A DNA stretch of 64,000 nucleotides from Molanna angustata (GCA_963576475.1 OY754970.1:27772591-27836590), one strand, 5' to 3'; counted from the stretch's first letter, positions 47,501 through 57,329 are shown. Notes: generated by a model from the sequence alone, not told the origin. Made by a program: numbers and translations.

Positions 47501-47761
47501 GTGATCCAGGCATATGAAGTTAATGTTGGGATTGTAAATAGCTATACAGCTCATCGGAGGGTTCGTTGAGGTACAGCTCGAAGCCATAGCAACTCGAACA
47601 CCCGGACCAAATGATGGCACAATTCCATCTCGAGAGTACGGCTCTTGGATAAGACAAACATCAATGTTCATGCGATGAGCAGACTGACTGAGTTCGGCTG
47701 AAGCCGATTGTCCACGGCCAAGATTAAGCTGACCAAATTTAACAGAAGCATTACACGCCAT
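44573..47761 (-). CDS. R1-clade non-LTR retrotransposon ORF2: endonuclease and reverse transcriptase
   Basis: An open frame of 1062 codons. I start it at ATG 47761-47759 (MACNASVKFGQLNLGRG), which overlaps the ORF1 stop by 11 bases; the frame is open 93 codons further up, but that part overlaps ORF1 and has no endonuclease similarity. Domains (numbered from this start): APE-type endonuclease about 1-230, with QLNLGRG, CLIQEPY, GGDFNAES and SDHNLITF (about 222-229); reverse transcriptase about 460-760, with KSPGID (472), SLDIAGAFD (about 601-609), CPQGSVLGPLLWN and catalytic YADD (691-694); a C-terminal Cys2-His-Cys motif C-x2-C-x8-H-x4-C (982-999). Catalytic residues all appear present. In the family the protein nicks target DNA and copies element RNA there. 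Length and motifs fit the R1 clade (R1/TRAS/SART/Waldo type); the subclade and target site are not settled. Confidence 0.92.
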   Translation of the reverse strand: MACNASVKFGQLNLGRGQSASAELSQSAHRMNIDVCLIQEPYSRDGIVPSFGPGVRVAMASSCTSTNPPMSCIAIYNPNINFICLDHLSSSHLVVVQISSPSDSFYIISIYFQFSESEFRFLDQLDVILGQLGNASLIIGGDFNAESILWCNTTTFGSRKFTRGVSCEDFISRHNLSVLNNPFSPPTFSNHMGTSHIDVTLATPQINHRLCNWSVDEDASCSDHNLITFQIISNVPPIPLAKPLLRRFRTRCDRWRWLDFDRYFECSLDRLSCRSCTTAEMASSFTQSIIYCAEKAIGRTSSSHMSPNEWWHPGIDILKRTSTRAHRALRAARRRGSSNDFVTVLRCEYRRSNNIYKREISRAKSEAWRRLVSEVSTTDPWGAVFRYASMKKYPNASVSCIRDPRTGIITIDSDSTTSTLLDILISSDDISSDTPLHSQIRNNQSDIPQTPISTFANLDELDFIIKNLHQNKSPGIDRIDAALVQRCWHIARHEIILLYNNCLREGYFPDCWKTGLMTVIPKRSDLDPSDPKSYRPITLLPILGKVLEKLICRRLEDHLSSTHPLSDRQFGFRAGKSTVDAISAISDIVSSSDSKYVISISLDIAGAFDNAWWPLILKKLRDRKVPCNIYKIVKSYFTNRHVAMPGGQDLHWRPISIGCPQGSVLGPLLWNILFDDLLSLSTPTGCSILAYADDATILIQGNTRALIERAATQLLSSVADWGISHRLNFAPNKTYGLVLKGIMKSPPSIKFINTRVIFKDRVKVLGVTLDRGLTFQYHVRAVSDSAKIAFQKISRLARASWGLKFPVARLFYNATFLSIMCYAAPCWAHRCETQYIRRLLLSGQRFALIALAKAYRTCATDTLSILTGMAPLDLETQRRASIHNLYRGRSSILGGVSLPPVNLPTVRGEIENLARSSLLDAWQRRWSSSSVGRLTFLFLPDVRTRIFSSWIVPDYWTTQFLTGHGSFKSYLFRFHLSDSSSCQLCDNPEQTSEHILWECTNFSVSTYRRELYDDVRGNFFGPIGHADLVATKSNFRAFKTFCLKFGALLSSLSLSSEPVVST

Positions 47762-49124
47762 AGTCAATATTGAGTAAAGCTCTGCTGACTGTTGCTTGAT
47801 AAGCTGGACAGTCATTAGTGCCTGATCGGTGTACTGCTGGTTTGTTAAATAACTTACAAACAGCGCATGTGGGTTGATTGGCTCTATTCGGACATGACAC
47901 GTAAACGTGTTCCGTTGAAGCACAATGTGAGCATCTGACGGGTTCTTTGCAAGTTTTTGAACCATGGCCGTACATTCGACAACGGCCACAAATACTGACT
48001 GGAAGAAAATCTGTAACACGACAGACATTCCAGTCCACATACACCTTTCCTAAATTGATGAGGCTATGGCGAACGGCAGCAGGTACTGAAAAGACTCTAT
48101 CGCAAGTCGGGCCAACTGTAGGTCCTGTTAGATGACTGAATACTGCAGTTTTAATGGCATGCTCTTTTGTATTCTCTGCAACTATCTCTAAAAATTCGTC
48201 ATTAGACAGGTCCCGTGGCACATGACTAAACCTCACACGAGGTTGTCTCTTGGTAGCGAGTCGTGCGGTCAAGGTCGTTGATGCTTTTATTGCCGGGGCA
48301 TTCAGCAACTTGATTGAGTCTTCCGTGGTGGCCGTGTTAACAACAACGCCGTGACCTCTTATGGTACGTACACTTGTGACGCGAGCACCTACGTCGGAAG
48401 GCTTAATGGCTGCATTCAGCATTTTCCTGGTTTCCATCGATGACTTGACTTCATCGTTTGTGGGAAAAATGCAGACGGCAGGTTTTGCAGGGAGTGCAGG
48501 AAATCCTCCCTTGGATAAGGGCGGTGGACCTGTCACTTGCGTGGCATACAGGGAGGTCGGGCGGTCGTTGAGTTTATCGGCAATTTTATTCATTACCGGT
48601 GCAATCTGTGTCTCAGTGGTATCAATTTTCTCACACAGATGCAAGATTTTTTCATCTCGGCTGGAAATCGTTGTTTTCAGGCAAGATATGACGCCTCTTG
48701 CTTCCGCCAACTCAGTCGACAGATCACCAATAATTGATAATAGGCGCTGAGCTTCACGACCAACTCGAATGAGATGCGACTTCGAAATTTTTGAGTGTTT
48801 TTCCACAATGTCTTGAACATTACTCAGGCATACGTAGGCTGCTTCTATTTTAGAAGATGGCAAATAATCATTTTCTCGCTCATCTTCTGTATCAGAGTCT
48901 GAACTCATATTCTCGGATTCAGTGGTCGGGGCAGGGACTGCAGATGACAAGGGCAGGGGAGGAGGTTTTATGGAGGCAAGGGAGGAAGGGACGACAGAAG
49001 GACTAAAAGTTCTGGTTCTTGAACTGGGAGGAGAGTCATTAGCGATTGCAGGAAGACTCAAGAGTTCTTTCTGCCTCTTCCGCTTTCGTTCCCTTTTTGT
49101 CATCCTATAATCAGATTCCTCCAT
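47751..49124 (-). CDS. R1-clade non-LTR retrotransposon ORF1 (gag-like, zinc knuckles)
   Basis: An open frame of 457 codons from ATG 49124-49122 (MEESDYRMTKRERKRKR) to TAA 47753-47751. The N-terminus is basic, then Ser/Pro/Thr-rich, with an acidic patch (SDSDTEDERENDYL); the middle is predicted helical by eye. Three zinc knuckles close the protein: C-x2-C-x4-H-x4-C at residues 379-392 and 398-411, and C-x2-C-x8-H-x6-C at 420-439. This set is characteristic of R1-clade ORF1 proteins, which coat element RNA and help target it. ORF2 starts within the last codons (ATGGCGTGTAA shared), which points to coupled translation. No lesion seen. Confidence 0.9.
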   Translation of the reverse strand: MEESDYRMTKRERKRKRQKELLSLPAIANDSPPSSRTRTFSPSVVPSSLASIKPPPLPLSSAVPAPTTESENMSSDSDTEDERENDYLPSSKIEAAYVCLSNVQDIVEKHSKISKSHLIRVGREAQRLLSIIGDLSTELAEARGVISCLKTTISSRDEKILHLCEKIDTTETQIAPVMNKIADKLNDRPTSLYATQVTGPPPLSKGGFPALPAKPAVCIFPTNDEVKSSMETRKMLNAAIKPSDVGARVTSVRTIRGHGVVVNTATTEDSIKLLNAPAIKASTTLTARLATKRQPRVRFSHVPRDLSNDEFLEIVAENTKEHAIKTAVFSHLTGPTVGPTCDRVFSVPAAVRHSLINLGKVYVDWNVCRVTDFLPVSICGRCRMYGHGSKTCKEPVRCSHCASTEHVYVSCPNRANQPTCAVCKLFNKPAVHRSGTNDCPAYQATVSRALLNIDYGV

Positions 49125-49995
49125 CGAGGTGAAGGGTCATGGATAGGACAGCAGGAAAGGTAAACCACTGGAAGCTATGCAACAGAGCTGCCCTAACAGA
49201 ATAACAAAAGACTGTACGACCTGACCTAGCCCACGAAAATTACAGATATTGCAGTCTTACAAGTGACTGGGACAGGTAGGAGTATAATGAATAAATAAAT
49301 AAACGACGGAAGTTAGACGCTAGGAGACAAGAGAACATGCGATATGAAGAGTAAAAAAAAAAAAAAAATTTTAATAAGGTATGGAGTAAAACACTAAGAG
49401 CAAAAAGAATAGGTAGATAATAATATAAATCAAAAATAAAACTTAATTAAAAAATAATAATCGGCAAGCGCCGTAAAAAAAAAAAAATAATATGTGTACA
49501 AGGGTATATACAAAAACAAATATATAGATAGGTACGAAGGTATATACAGAATAGGTACCAGAAAACAGTACTCGCTATAATTACTAGTACAAATAAATTA
49601 TTACCTAGATGTACATAAATAAAAAGGAGCGAAAGAAAACAATTAGGTACATATAAATATATCAAAATATATAGTCTTAATATTAACTAGAATTAGTAGA
49701 GAATAAATACTATGAAGATATTATAAATATAAAAATACAAATGATTGTAATTCGGTGCGGGAACAGGATAAGTCAGGGAGGTGAGGGGCGTCTCTTTGAC
49801 GGGCGGCCTGTATACTAAGAATTTATGCTTTTCGACGCCGAAAGGGCGTAAGTGCCAGTATGGGGAGCGCAGAAAAACGTTAATATCTGATCAACGGCAG
49901 TTGGCAGACACTATCTTCCGCGAACTTTTCTGTGCACAATTTAATTCTACATTCAATGACACTAGAGTCAGTGACGTAAAATAATACACACGAGC
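49125..49995 (-). other. Probable 5' untranslated region of the R1-clade element
   Basis: Upstream of ORF1 there is an AT-rich stretch with A-runs (49300-49740), then a GC-richer part (49745-49990) with no long frame. The element's 5' end may lie near 49990, but I see no target duplication to fix it. Confidence 0.3.
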
Positions 49996-50923
49996 AACGC
50001 ACACCGAAATGTAAAAAAAAAAAATTGAAATCACGATAAAATAGTAATAAATAGTAATAAAGTACATAAGTTATACAATATTGGAATCACGGGAAAATTC
50101 CCTACAAAATTATATATATAAAGTACACAAAAAAACAAAAAAAATAAAATGTTATTTTTCAGGCACGAGAAAAAAAAAATTCAAAACACTTTAAAACCTA
50201 AAAATAACACCCAAAATACACAAAAAAAATACATCACCACAAACAGGATACGGCAACAATTCACTTAAAGCAAAAAAATAAAAGATTTCATACGATAAAA
50301 GACACAAAATAAGCAAAAAACTCAGAAGTAAACAAACACAACTTGACAGCGATGAAGGTAGAATCACGATCCGGAGCGAAGTCCTGTACTGTAAATACCT
50401 GTACTGTAGAGAAATTAGACTTTGAAAGGAAGATATTTTGAGAAATAACAGTCACAAACACATACACACTCTTTATACTTTGTATTTGGTACCAAGGAGA
50501 ATGAGGAATGTATTGTATTATTTTCAGGAGTATAAAGTTTTCCTTAGACGATAATGTCATGAGTGTCACTCTGAATATTACTCATGAAAACTTTTAAACA
50601 AACGTATTTCCTTCGCCTGCGTACATCTACTCTGTTTGGAGATCATCTTTCTTTTTGACTTGTATATTGTCTAAAAATACAAACACGATTCCTTGATAAT
50701 GTTACTTTCTTAATATACAATATTTCTTTCACATCTAATGCTTGTTTAATTGGATGTAGGTACATTTAAAATTTAATAATGTCATACGTAATATAAATCA
50801 AATAATTTTATTTCATCATTATCAGCATAAAAGTATCAGCATTAAATTAATCAGCATTAAATCATCACCATTAAATTAATAATTATTGAACGTATAAGTT
50901 AGACTCAATTTTAATAACGGTGC
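49996..50923. other. Unassigned A-rich DNA
   Basis: Many short A-runs; no gene recognised. Confidence 0.4.
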
Positions 50924-50979
50924 AAATACTTTGATAAATACCACTTGATGAATACCAAGTGGTATTTATCAAAGTATTT
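50924..50979. repeat. Perfect hairpin, 24-bp arms, 8-base loop
   Basis: Arms 50924-50947 (AAATACTTTGATAAATACCA...) and 50956-50979 are exact reverse complements around ATGAATAC. Confidence 0.92.
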
Positions 50980-50984
50980 TATAT

Positions 50985-51135
50985 TTTTTTTATTTATTTA
51001 TTCATACAAAAATCGATGACATTATAATAATTATTGGATCTGCAATGCCCCACTAGGAAAAAAACCTGTACCGGGGCCAATGCATCTTGAGTCAGTGACA
51101 CTGTATTAGTATGTAGTTGACACTGTATTAGTATG
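50985..51135 (-). mobile_element. LINE 3' tail (minus)
   Basis: TTTATTTATTTATTC at the left (complement of an AAAT tail), then AATGCCCCACTAGGAAAAAA and a single unit related to the 79-bp array (AATGCATCTTGAGTCAGTGA), with a local duplication of GACACTGTATTAGTATG. Confidence 0.6.
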
Positions 51136-51726
51136 CTTATAATGTATTTTATTTTTATTAAGATAGGTATTGTATAAGGTATTTAAAAAAAAAATCTCAA
51201 TTATTTGACCTTATTTGAAATATTGTTGCTTAAATATTGCTTTTGGTATTTTTTGTCCGTACGATCAATTATATAAAAAAAATCCCAGAAAGTTTATTTG
51301 GAGTCATTTTTATTCACCTTTGCTTTAATTAATAATCAAAATTTATACGTGAGAACACAAAAATGCTATGTACATAATTATTCTTACTGTAGGTATTGTT
51401 AAACGATATTGATAATTCTATGATCGCTTCAACTGATAAAATTAAAAATATATAAAAACAACACCCTTATATACTAAATAATATTGGTATTTCATAAAAT
51501 AACAGAATATTGTTATTTTATGAAATTGTAAATAATTGAACTGTAAATCTATTATGTAAATCTAAATCTATTGAACTGTAACCATTCTTACTGTAGGTTT
51601 TGTAAAACAAGATAGAAAATTCTACGATCGTTTCGTCTTGTTGGGGCCATTTCAACTATTAAATTAAATATATTCAAAAAAACACCCGTATGAACTAGTT
51701 AATTTTGATATTTTATTTAATAAAAG

Positions 51727-52731
51727 AATAATAATTATTTTGGGAAGCCATAGAATGATTTCTCACGTCGATATGACTTCTTTGCCCATGCTCATGCTTA
51801 ATAGCTCAGCCATCTCTTTCTTTCAGTCTGTAAAGGACCTGGGAGTTCACCTTGACACTAGTCTATCCTGGTAGAAGCAGATTGGCGAGGTTAGTCGCAG
51901 GACATTTGCCACTCTTCACTCTCTTAAGAGACTGCAGCGGTTTCTATCTACTGAGATAAAAACCCTGTTGATCCAGTCCTTGATTTTTCCTATTTTTGAT
52001 TATGCTGACGTCTGCTATCTCGACATCAAATCTGAGTTCTTGTCTAAATTAGACCGTCTGCAGAATGTCTGCATTAGATACATCTTCGGTCTGAAAAAGT
52101 TTGACCATGTATCGGAATTTCGTATAAAACTGGGCTGGTCTTCAATGGGCAAACGCAGGGATGTTCACACACTCTGTCTTCTCTATAAGATTTTGTATAG
52201 TGAGGTGGCACCAAAGTATCTCAGAGACAGGTTTCATTTTTTATCGGAGCATGGTCTTCCTCTGAGATCGGGTAATAACGGTCTTCTTGTGATTCCCTCC
52301 CACCGATCGGACTTCTACACTAATTCTTTTACTGTCCATAGTGCCAGGCTCTGGAATCAACTTCCCGTTGATACTCGAACCTTACCATCATTTTTCTCTT
52401 TTAAACAGCGGGTGAAACTCTGATGACTCTCTTCCCTCCCTGCTTCATTTTCCTCCTTACCACTATCTTCGCCCCTTCCTTTTTTCCCCTTCCCATCCCC
52501 CCTAAATGCATATGTGTGTATGTATGCATGTGTGTGTATATGTTTATATATGTTCTTTTATACTTTTAAATTATTTTATGTTCTAAGGTTGACTGGAAGA
52601 TGTTAATTTTATTAACAAGTCCGCCTTTTGGCTTTTTAATGTTTAATCTTGCTCTTGTTTGTACTTATTTTGTAATGTTATTTAAGCCAATAAAAAAATA
52701 TTATTATTATTATTATTATAATAATAATTAT
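51727..52731 (+). mobile_element. 5'-truncated LINE with 12-bp target duplication
   Basis: AATAATAATTAT stands at 51727-51738 and 52720-52731; between them lies a LINE end with a coding remnant, a 3' untranslated part and a TTA-repeat tail (52699-52719). The flanking sequence is the triplicated unit, which supports the insertion reading, although the duplication is AT-rich and close to the tail repeat. Confidence 0.7.
51773..52423 (+). pseudogene. LINE reverse transcriptase C-terminus, one stop
   Basis: In one frame: MTSLPMLMLNSSA, VKDLGVHLDTSLSW, then TAG (51872-51874), then FATLHSLKRLQRFL, LIFPIFDYADVCYLDI, KLDRLQNVCIRYIFGLKKF, LCLLYKIL, YLRDRFHFLS and SARLWNQLPVDTR to the stop at 52423. 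This is the C-terminal region of a Jockey/CR1-type LINE RT (FDYADV, LDRLQN, RLWN-LP words). Catalytic motifs are upstream and missing. The single nonsense codon is the only lesion I see. Confidence 0.85.
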
Positions 52732-52868
52732 CAAACTTTGATAAATTTTATGTTCATAATCATTCTTTTTGTTGGTATTGTCAAACGAGAATGATAATTC
52801 TACGATCGTTTCGTCTTATTGGGGCCTTTTCAACTGATTAAATTAAATATATTAAAAAAAACACTCTT

Positions 52869-52997
52869 AGGGTCATATAACAAGAGTTATTTGAGAAAAA
52901 TGTAAGAAAAGGTAAGGTCCCGTACTGCGAGAATACTGCTTACAGAACCTTAACTTTTTCTTACATTATTCTTAAATTGCTCCCGTAATACGACCCT
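52869..52997. mobile_element. Small TIR element (~129 bp)
   Basis: Ends AGGGTCATATAAC and (inverted) AGGGTCGTATTAC with inverted similarity for about 50 bases (ATGTAAGAAAA in both). No coding. The target duplication is not resolved. Confidence 0.65.
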
Positions 52998-53065
52998 TCA
53001 ACTTAGAATTGGTATTATATTTATTAATAGAATATTGTCATAATTATCGAACTTTGTACATGATA

Positions 53066-54640
53066 TGATTTAATATGATATTGACGGCATCAGCTTGAAA
53101 CAACGTAAGTACATAGGTAGACATGTTTGGTATTTATTGTGTTAAGGGAGACAGCAACAGTAGTAGCATCTTGCTAAGCAGTTAGCATTAATGCGTGTTG
53201 TTGAGACTTTGGGACATATAAAGGGTCACCATGTTCCTGAGATGAGACCGCTAAGTGACCCATGCGGTCTCTGACATGGGGAATATTGAAAATATTGAAG
53301 GACATTATTTGTCCACACTCCTGCAAACATAATTGCCATGATGAGATTTGCAATCATGAAAGTGTGGAAAGGAAAATGATCCCAATATATTTCAGATATT
53401 GGTGAATTTTAGAATTTAGCTGAACGACCATAACTATTTCATTGATTCAATCAAATTTTCTTTGGCAAGTTTTTCATCATGAAATTGTCAAAACGATAAA
53501 TTATAACAATTAAATCTAATCAATTGTAATGAAGTGTGTATTATTCTATATTATTGTTTAGTGGTGCTATGGGATCAATGTTTTTCCCTTTAATTCGTGA
53601 ACTGTCTGATTTTTTCCTTTATCTAAACAGAAACTTTGTACGCACAAGACATAAGAAAAATCAATTTTAAATATTACATATTCATAACGAAATATTCATA
53701 TGTGTATATAACGCGTTATATTTATTTATTTATTTTGTATAGGTCGTTTTTTTTTTCAAAAAACAAAAAAATAAACTCTTACAAAAACGAGTGGGTTGTG
53801 GCTAATGCTATATTCCTCGCTACCACTCCACAAAGTATTCAAATTTTTTTTGGACAATTAAAAAAATTGATGAGCACTTATAATATATATCCTTCATAAT
53901 CAAATGGGCTCTAAGCGAGTATTTGATGAAAAAATTGAAAATAATCGAATGAGTACTATAGTCTATAGTCTATAATCGATAAACACGCCGTACATAGTAT
54001 ATAGGTACACAGCACACACACATATATATTGTGATGAAATTTTCTGAATACAATCTCACCATGATACTTGTTGATAATTTGCAATAAAAAAATAAACTTA
54101 AAAATTTCGAATTCAAAACTCTCCACTATAGATAGGGTAGTGAGGAGTTAAAAAGTAGAAAGTGTTTTAGTTTACAAGGTTCTTAAAACTGTTTTGCTCA
54201 ACCGATTAGTCAAAGAATTAAAATCAAATCAATAAATAAAACTTTTCAATAATGTCTCAGAGATCACTTCGGTGTTGATAAAAGAGTGTCCTCGTTGAAG
54301 ATAATAATAATTATGCAGTTGATTTTGAAATATTCATAAAGCACTCGAACGTCACTCCCGCAGTTGAGAACTGACAACGAACTGAGATGTCATCGAGAAT
54401 GATGATGATGAAAAGACGATTGAAGAGATGGATGAACGAGGAGGTAGTACATTCCCCCCCCCCCCCCAATATCCCCTTGGGGTAGTGAGGAGAAAAAAAT
54501 AAACGCATTTTTATATAATCTTGGTAGGTACCTACACCTTTTTTTATTTTAAAACCAATAATTCCGTTTAAATAATTTTCACTCTAGATTTTATAAATCT
54601 GATTCTTGTTTTAAATCAATATTTTTTTTATTTATTTTCA
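53066..54640. other. Unassigned DNA; C14 tract
   Basis: No gene seen. A GAGACCGC/GCGGTCTC inverted pair lies near 53245-53272 and a 14-C run at 54454-54467. Confidence 0.4.
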
Positions 54641-54641
54641 G

Positions 54642-54787
54642 TGAATAAAGGTACCATTACGTATGATTATAACTATTCTGGTACCCTGAAAAGGCTCATA
54701 ATTCGTCGTAAGCGGTCCAGCAGTGAGGAAGTCCGTTTCACAGAGGATACTGGAGAGCGAGCGGTCTTACTAACGATAAGTTATTAA
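54642..54787 (+). other. Candidate host terminal exon (47 codons)
   Basis: A long T-rich tract ending in TTATTTTCAG (54632-54641) is a good splice acceptor. After two bases of a split codon the frame is open for 47 codons to TAA (54785-54787): it contains GTITYDYNYSGTLKRLIIRR, a basic run RRKRSSSEE and ERAVLLTISY. Codon composition is balanced, unlike the AT-rich surroundings. I do not recognise the protein. The basic cluster after a hydrophobic stretch could suit a cytoplasmic tail, but that is speculation. Earlier exons would lie upstream, possibly outside the window. Confidence 0.45.
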
Positions 54788-54799
54788 GTGGATTATATT

Positions 54800-55000
54800 G
54801 TGATATCTTTAAAGGCCGGTGAGGCTTTTAGGCCGCGGTCCCAGCGGGTCCGGCCTCGGGTAGGCGGCGCTAATGGCCGCCCATTTGTCTCAGCCGCCCA
54901 TGGCAGTCTAATGAAATTACTGCTGACCTACGCGACACCCACACCCACCGCCCATCCCCGCAAGAATGTGATGGGGAGGGTGGACTAATTAATGTCAGCG
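54800..55000. other. GC- and CpG-rich block
   Basis: Contains GGCCGCGGTCCCAGCGGG and GGCGGCGCTAATGGCCGCCC, the GC-richest block outside mobile elements. It directly follows the candidate exon and could be its 3' untranslated part. No frame is convincing. Confidence 0.5.
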
Positions 55001-55164
55001 TTTTGACAGATCGTAATTGATTTTATTACCTGTACGTCTTGCGGACCACTCTTTCAACCTGAATTAACTCTACGTGTCGCAAAATGATTTTCTGTTATCA
55101 TGTCTTTGACAAAAGCAGTATTATTGTGGACAATAAAAATAAAGGTGTTTTTTTTATATTTTAA

Positions 55165-55805
55165 GAGTTGCATAATATAAGTACACAAACATTGGATTTT
55201 TCCTGTCGGGAGTCAATTATATTTTTGGCAATATTTCAACATCTCAATAGAGGCATGAAAAAAATAAAATAATATACATATAGGTATCTGGCGCAATTCA
55301 GGAGTGACATCTATGCGAAGAAACACTGTCACCTCATGTATATGGATTGTTGCTTTCATTGTTTACAAAATAATCCTTCTCAATAGATGGCGTTACAAAA
55401 AATGTCTCTTCATTATTTTATAGATGGCGAGAGTAAAAATGTATTATTTTCTAATGAATTTATCTCATTATTGAAATATTTATTTATTTATAAAAGGGTT
55501 CATAACAGGCATCCAGCTTACATTTTTCATAAAAAGAAAACAATATTGGTTTTAATTATGAGTGCTGGACGTCCAATTATGGATGCACACAACATTATAA
55601 ATTTACATGAGCTCATATTTTATCACACAAGTAAGTTACATAAGTAAGGATTACATAAATGAGAGAAAATAAAAAAAAAACATTAATTAGAACCATCAAA
55701 AATTTCATTGATAAGGGAACCAATAAGAAGGCATAATTGGTGAACGTTGCGCAAGCACATAAAGTGATCATGTAAACCAGCCGATGACCTGTAGGTCAAA
55801 AATAT
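55165..55805 (+). mobile_element. Inverted-end repeat family IR1, copy C (longest)
   Basis: The left tip (ACATTGGATTTTTCCTGTCG, about 55190), then a middle part (TGGCGCAATTCAGGAGTGAC; AATAGATGGCGTTACAA), then the core (GGTGAACGTTGCGCAAGC, 55739; AACCAGCCGATGACC). It shows the fullest order of the family in the plus orientation. The frame at 55387-55647 lies inside it and is unlikely to be a gene. Confidence 0.72.
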
Positions 55806-55894
55806 GTTTTTTTTTAAATAATAAAGATGTAATTATTTAGATGTGTAAAAGGGACATCATACCAGTGTGCGAGAGAGATGGGTGAATTTTATCT

Positions 55895-55965
55895 AAATTT
55901 AACACGCACCCAATAATAAGACTAAAAACTCAATTAAAAACTGTGTCTCCACCGGGAATAGAACC
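55895..55965 (-). mobile_element. SINE family S2, fragment
   Basis: CACCCAATAATAAGAC and CAATTAAAAACTGTGTCTCC, ACCGGGAATAGAACC match the minus-strand S2 copy at 36525-36738; the A-box side is missing. Confidence 0.55.
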
Positions 55966-55989
55966 TATGTATATCACAGATAATGTTAA

Positions 55990-56110
55990 ATTTTTAATCG
56001 ACTTCAAAAACTGAGGAGGTTATCAATTCTACGTAATTTTTTTTAAGTATGTTCAGCTTTAACTTTTCACCACGTGGTCCGATTTTGATAATTCTTCCGA
56101 TTGATCCAAT
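55990..56110 (+). repeat. Dispersed repeat (AATCGACTTCAAAAA type)
   Basis: AATCGACTTCAAAAACTGAG, GAGGTTATCAATTCTACG and GTGGTCCGATTTTGATAATT form a word order I know as very common in lepidopteran genomes. The recognition is from memory, and only one copy is in the window. Confidence 0.4.
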
Positions 56111-57008
56111 TTCAATTTGGTCAAGATCTAATTTTGGGATCACAAAAAATCACGAAACTCATCAAATTTCGAAAGAATTGCGTATTATTGTATAGGCGAA
56201 TTCTAAGAAAGATAAAATTACTACATAAATACAAACCATCACGTCATTACCCTCATGGGTTAATCAGAGAGAACCGAACTCCGCATTTTTTCTATCTTGA
56301 CACACATTCATTTTGTCGTTTTTTTTATTTGAAAGATAAAAGGTTTATGTCGACGTATGATACAACATATTTATTTTCAAAGCGGAGTAATCGAGGTTAG
56401 TGTAAATAAAACAGTTGATAGAATGTATTCCAATATCTAGCTGCTTAAACGATGAAAGAAATATTTGTATCGAAACAGAAAAAAAAGAAATCCAAACGAT
56501 ACTAGTCTTCAAATTAATTTGGAATGTTTTTGGATTAATTTAACATATTTTGACGATTGTAAAATGTTTATCGCATCAGTAAATAATCTCAAGATGTATT
56601 AACAAAATATATATTATTCAATCAAAATCAGAATTGTTAGTGAGTGTTGTGTACCTACATTATCCAGACCATTTGTAACAATATACATAGCTGTTTTATG
56701 TTTAAATTACACGCATACCCAGCTTTGCGGTAGACTCACTGTTCCAAGAAAGTTTCCAAACAAATGTTTTCATCAAATCTCCCCGCAACTTCCTCAGGGG
56801 AACCGAACATTCCACCGTAGAATGCCCGCTGCCCACTGCCCACTGCCCGTTGCACCGGACAATCAAAACTTTGCGGCCATCGCGAATTTTCTGAGGTCTT
56901 TCTTCGCATCTTCTTATTACTCACATTCCGAGGAAGTATCCATTTATTTTACGGTCCCGTCAACGAATCACGCATCTAACATTATATTTACAGTATTTTT
57001 ATTATTAA
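56111..57008. other. Unassigned DNA
   Basis: No gene recognised; CTGCCCACTGCCCACTGCCC near 56828 is a short tandem. Confidence 0.4.
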
Positions 57009-57242
57009 TGTCTTCTTTTTCTCGTGTCATGTCAGTTCTTCCCGAAGTTGACGACCACGAAACAGCTCCTCCATAGTTCTCATACCGGTCCATTCCCGGA
57101 TGTTTCGAAGCCAAGAAAGCTGCCTTCTTCCAACCCCTCTACGGCCCTCAATCTTCCCCTTCATGACAAGCTGAAGGATGGTATATTTTTCACATCTCAG
57201 AATATGGCCGAAGTACGACACTATAGAGCTGAACATTGGTGA
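57009..57242 (-). pseudogene. LINE reverse transcriptase C-terminus (short)
   Basis: The minus-strand frame is open for 69 codons: IVSYFGHILRCEKYTILQLV, KGKIEGRRGVGRRQLSWL, RNIREWTG and ELFRG. FGH-LR, IEG-RG-GR and SWL-NIR-WTG are a common LINE C-terminal series. A GA-rich tail lies on the left. 5'-truncated. Confidence 0.7.
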
Positions 57243-57329
57243 ATAATTCTTAAGTGTATTAAAATTTTCTAGACCAATAGTAGCATATGGGATTGAGTCT
57301 AGAATAGATATTCCCTGAACGAAATCACA

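Larger units (their letters stand above)
51369..53065 (+). repeat. Triplicated ~200-bp unit, invaded by two elements
   Basis: ATTCTTACTGTAGG, then AAATTCTACGATCG, TTTCAACT and an AAACACCC word recur in three tandem copies (about 51369-51555; 51556-51738 continuing at 52732; 52756-52868 continuing at 52998). Copy 2 is broken by a LINE (51739-52719), copy 3 by a small TIR element (52869-52997). Copy 1 holds a 16-bp perfect hairpin (51489-51504 / 51511-51526). Confidence 0.7.

Noticed and set aside
47762..48040. The longer ORF2 start at 48040
   Set aside because: The 93 extra codons overlap the zinc-knuckle part of ORF1 and have no endonuclease similarity; the ATG at 47761 overlapping the ORF1 stop fits the clade better.
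44674..49110. Many open frames on both strands within the R1-clade element
   Set aside because: They overlap ORF1 or ORF2 in other frames and lack any domain.
54454..54467. C14 run
   Set aside because: Simple homopolymer, prone to sequencing error; no function inferred.
55387..55647. An 86-codon plus-strand frame
   Set aside because: It lies inside a copy of the IR1 repeat, is AT-rich and lacks recognisable domains.
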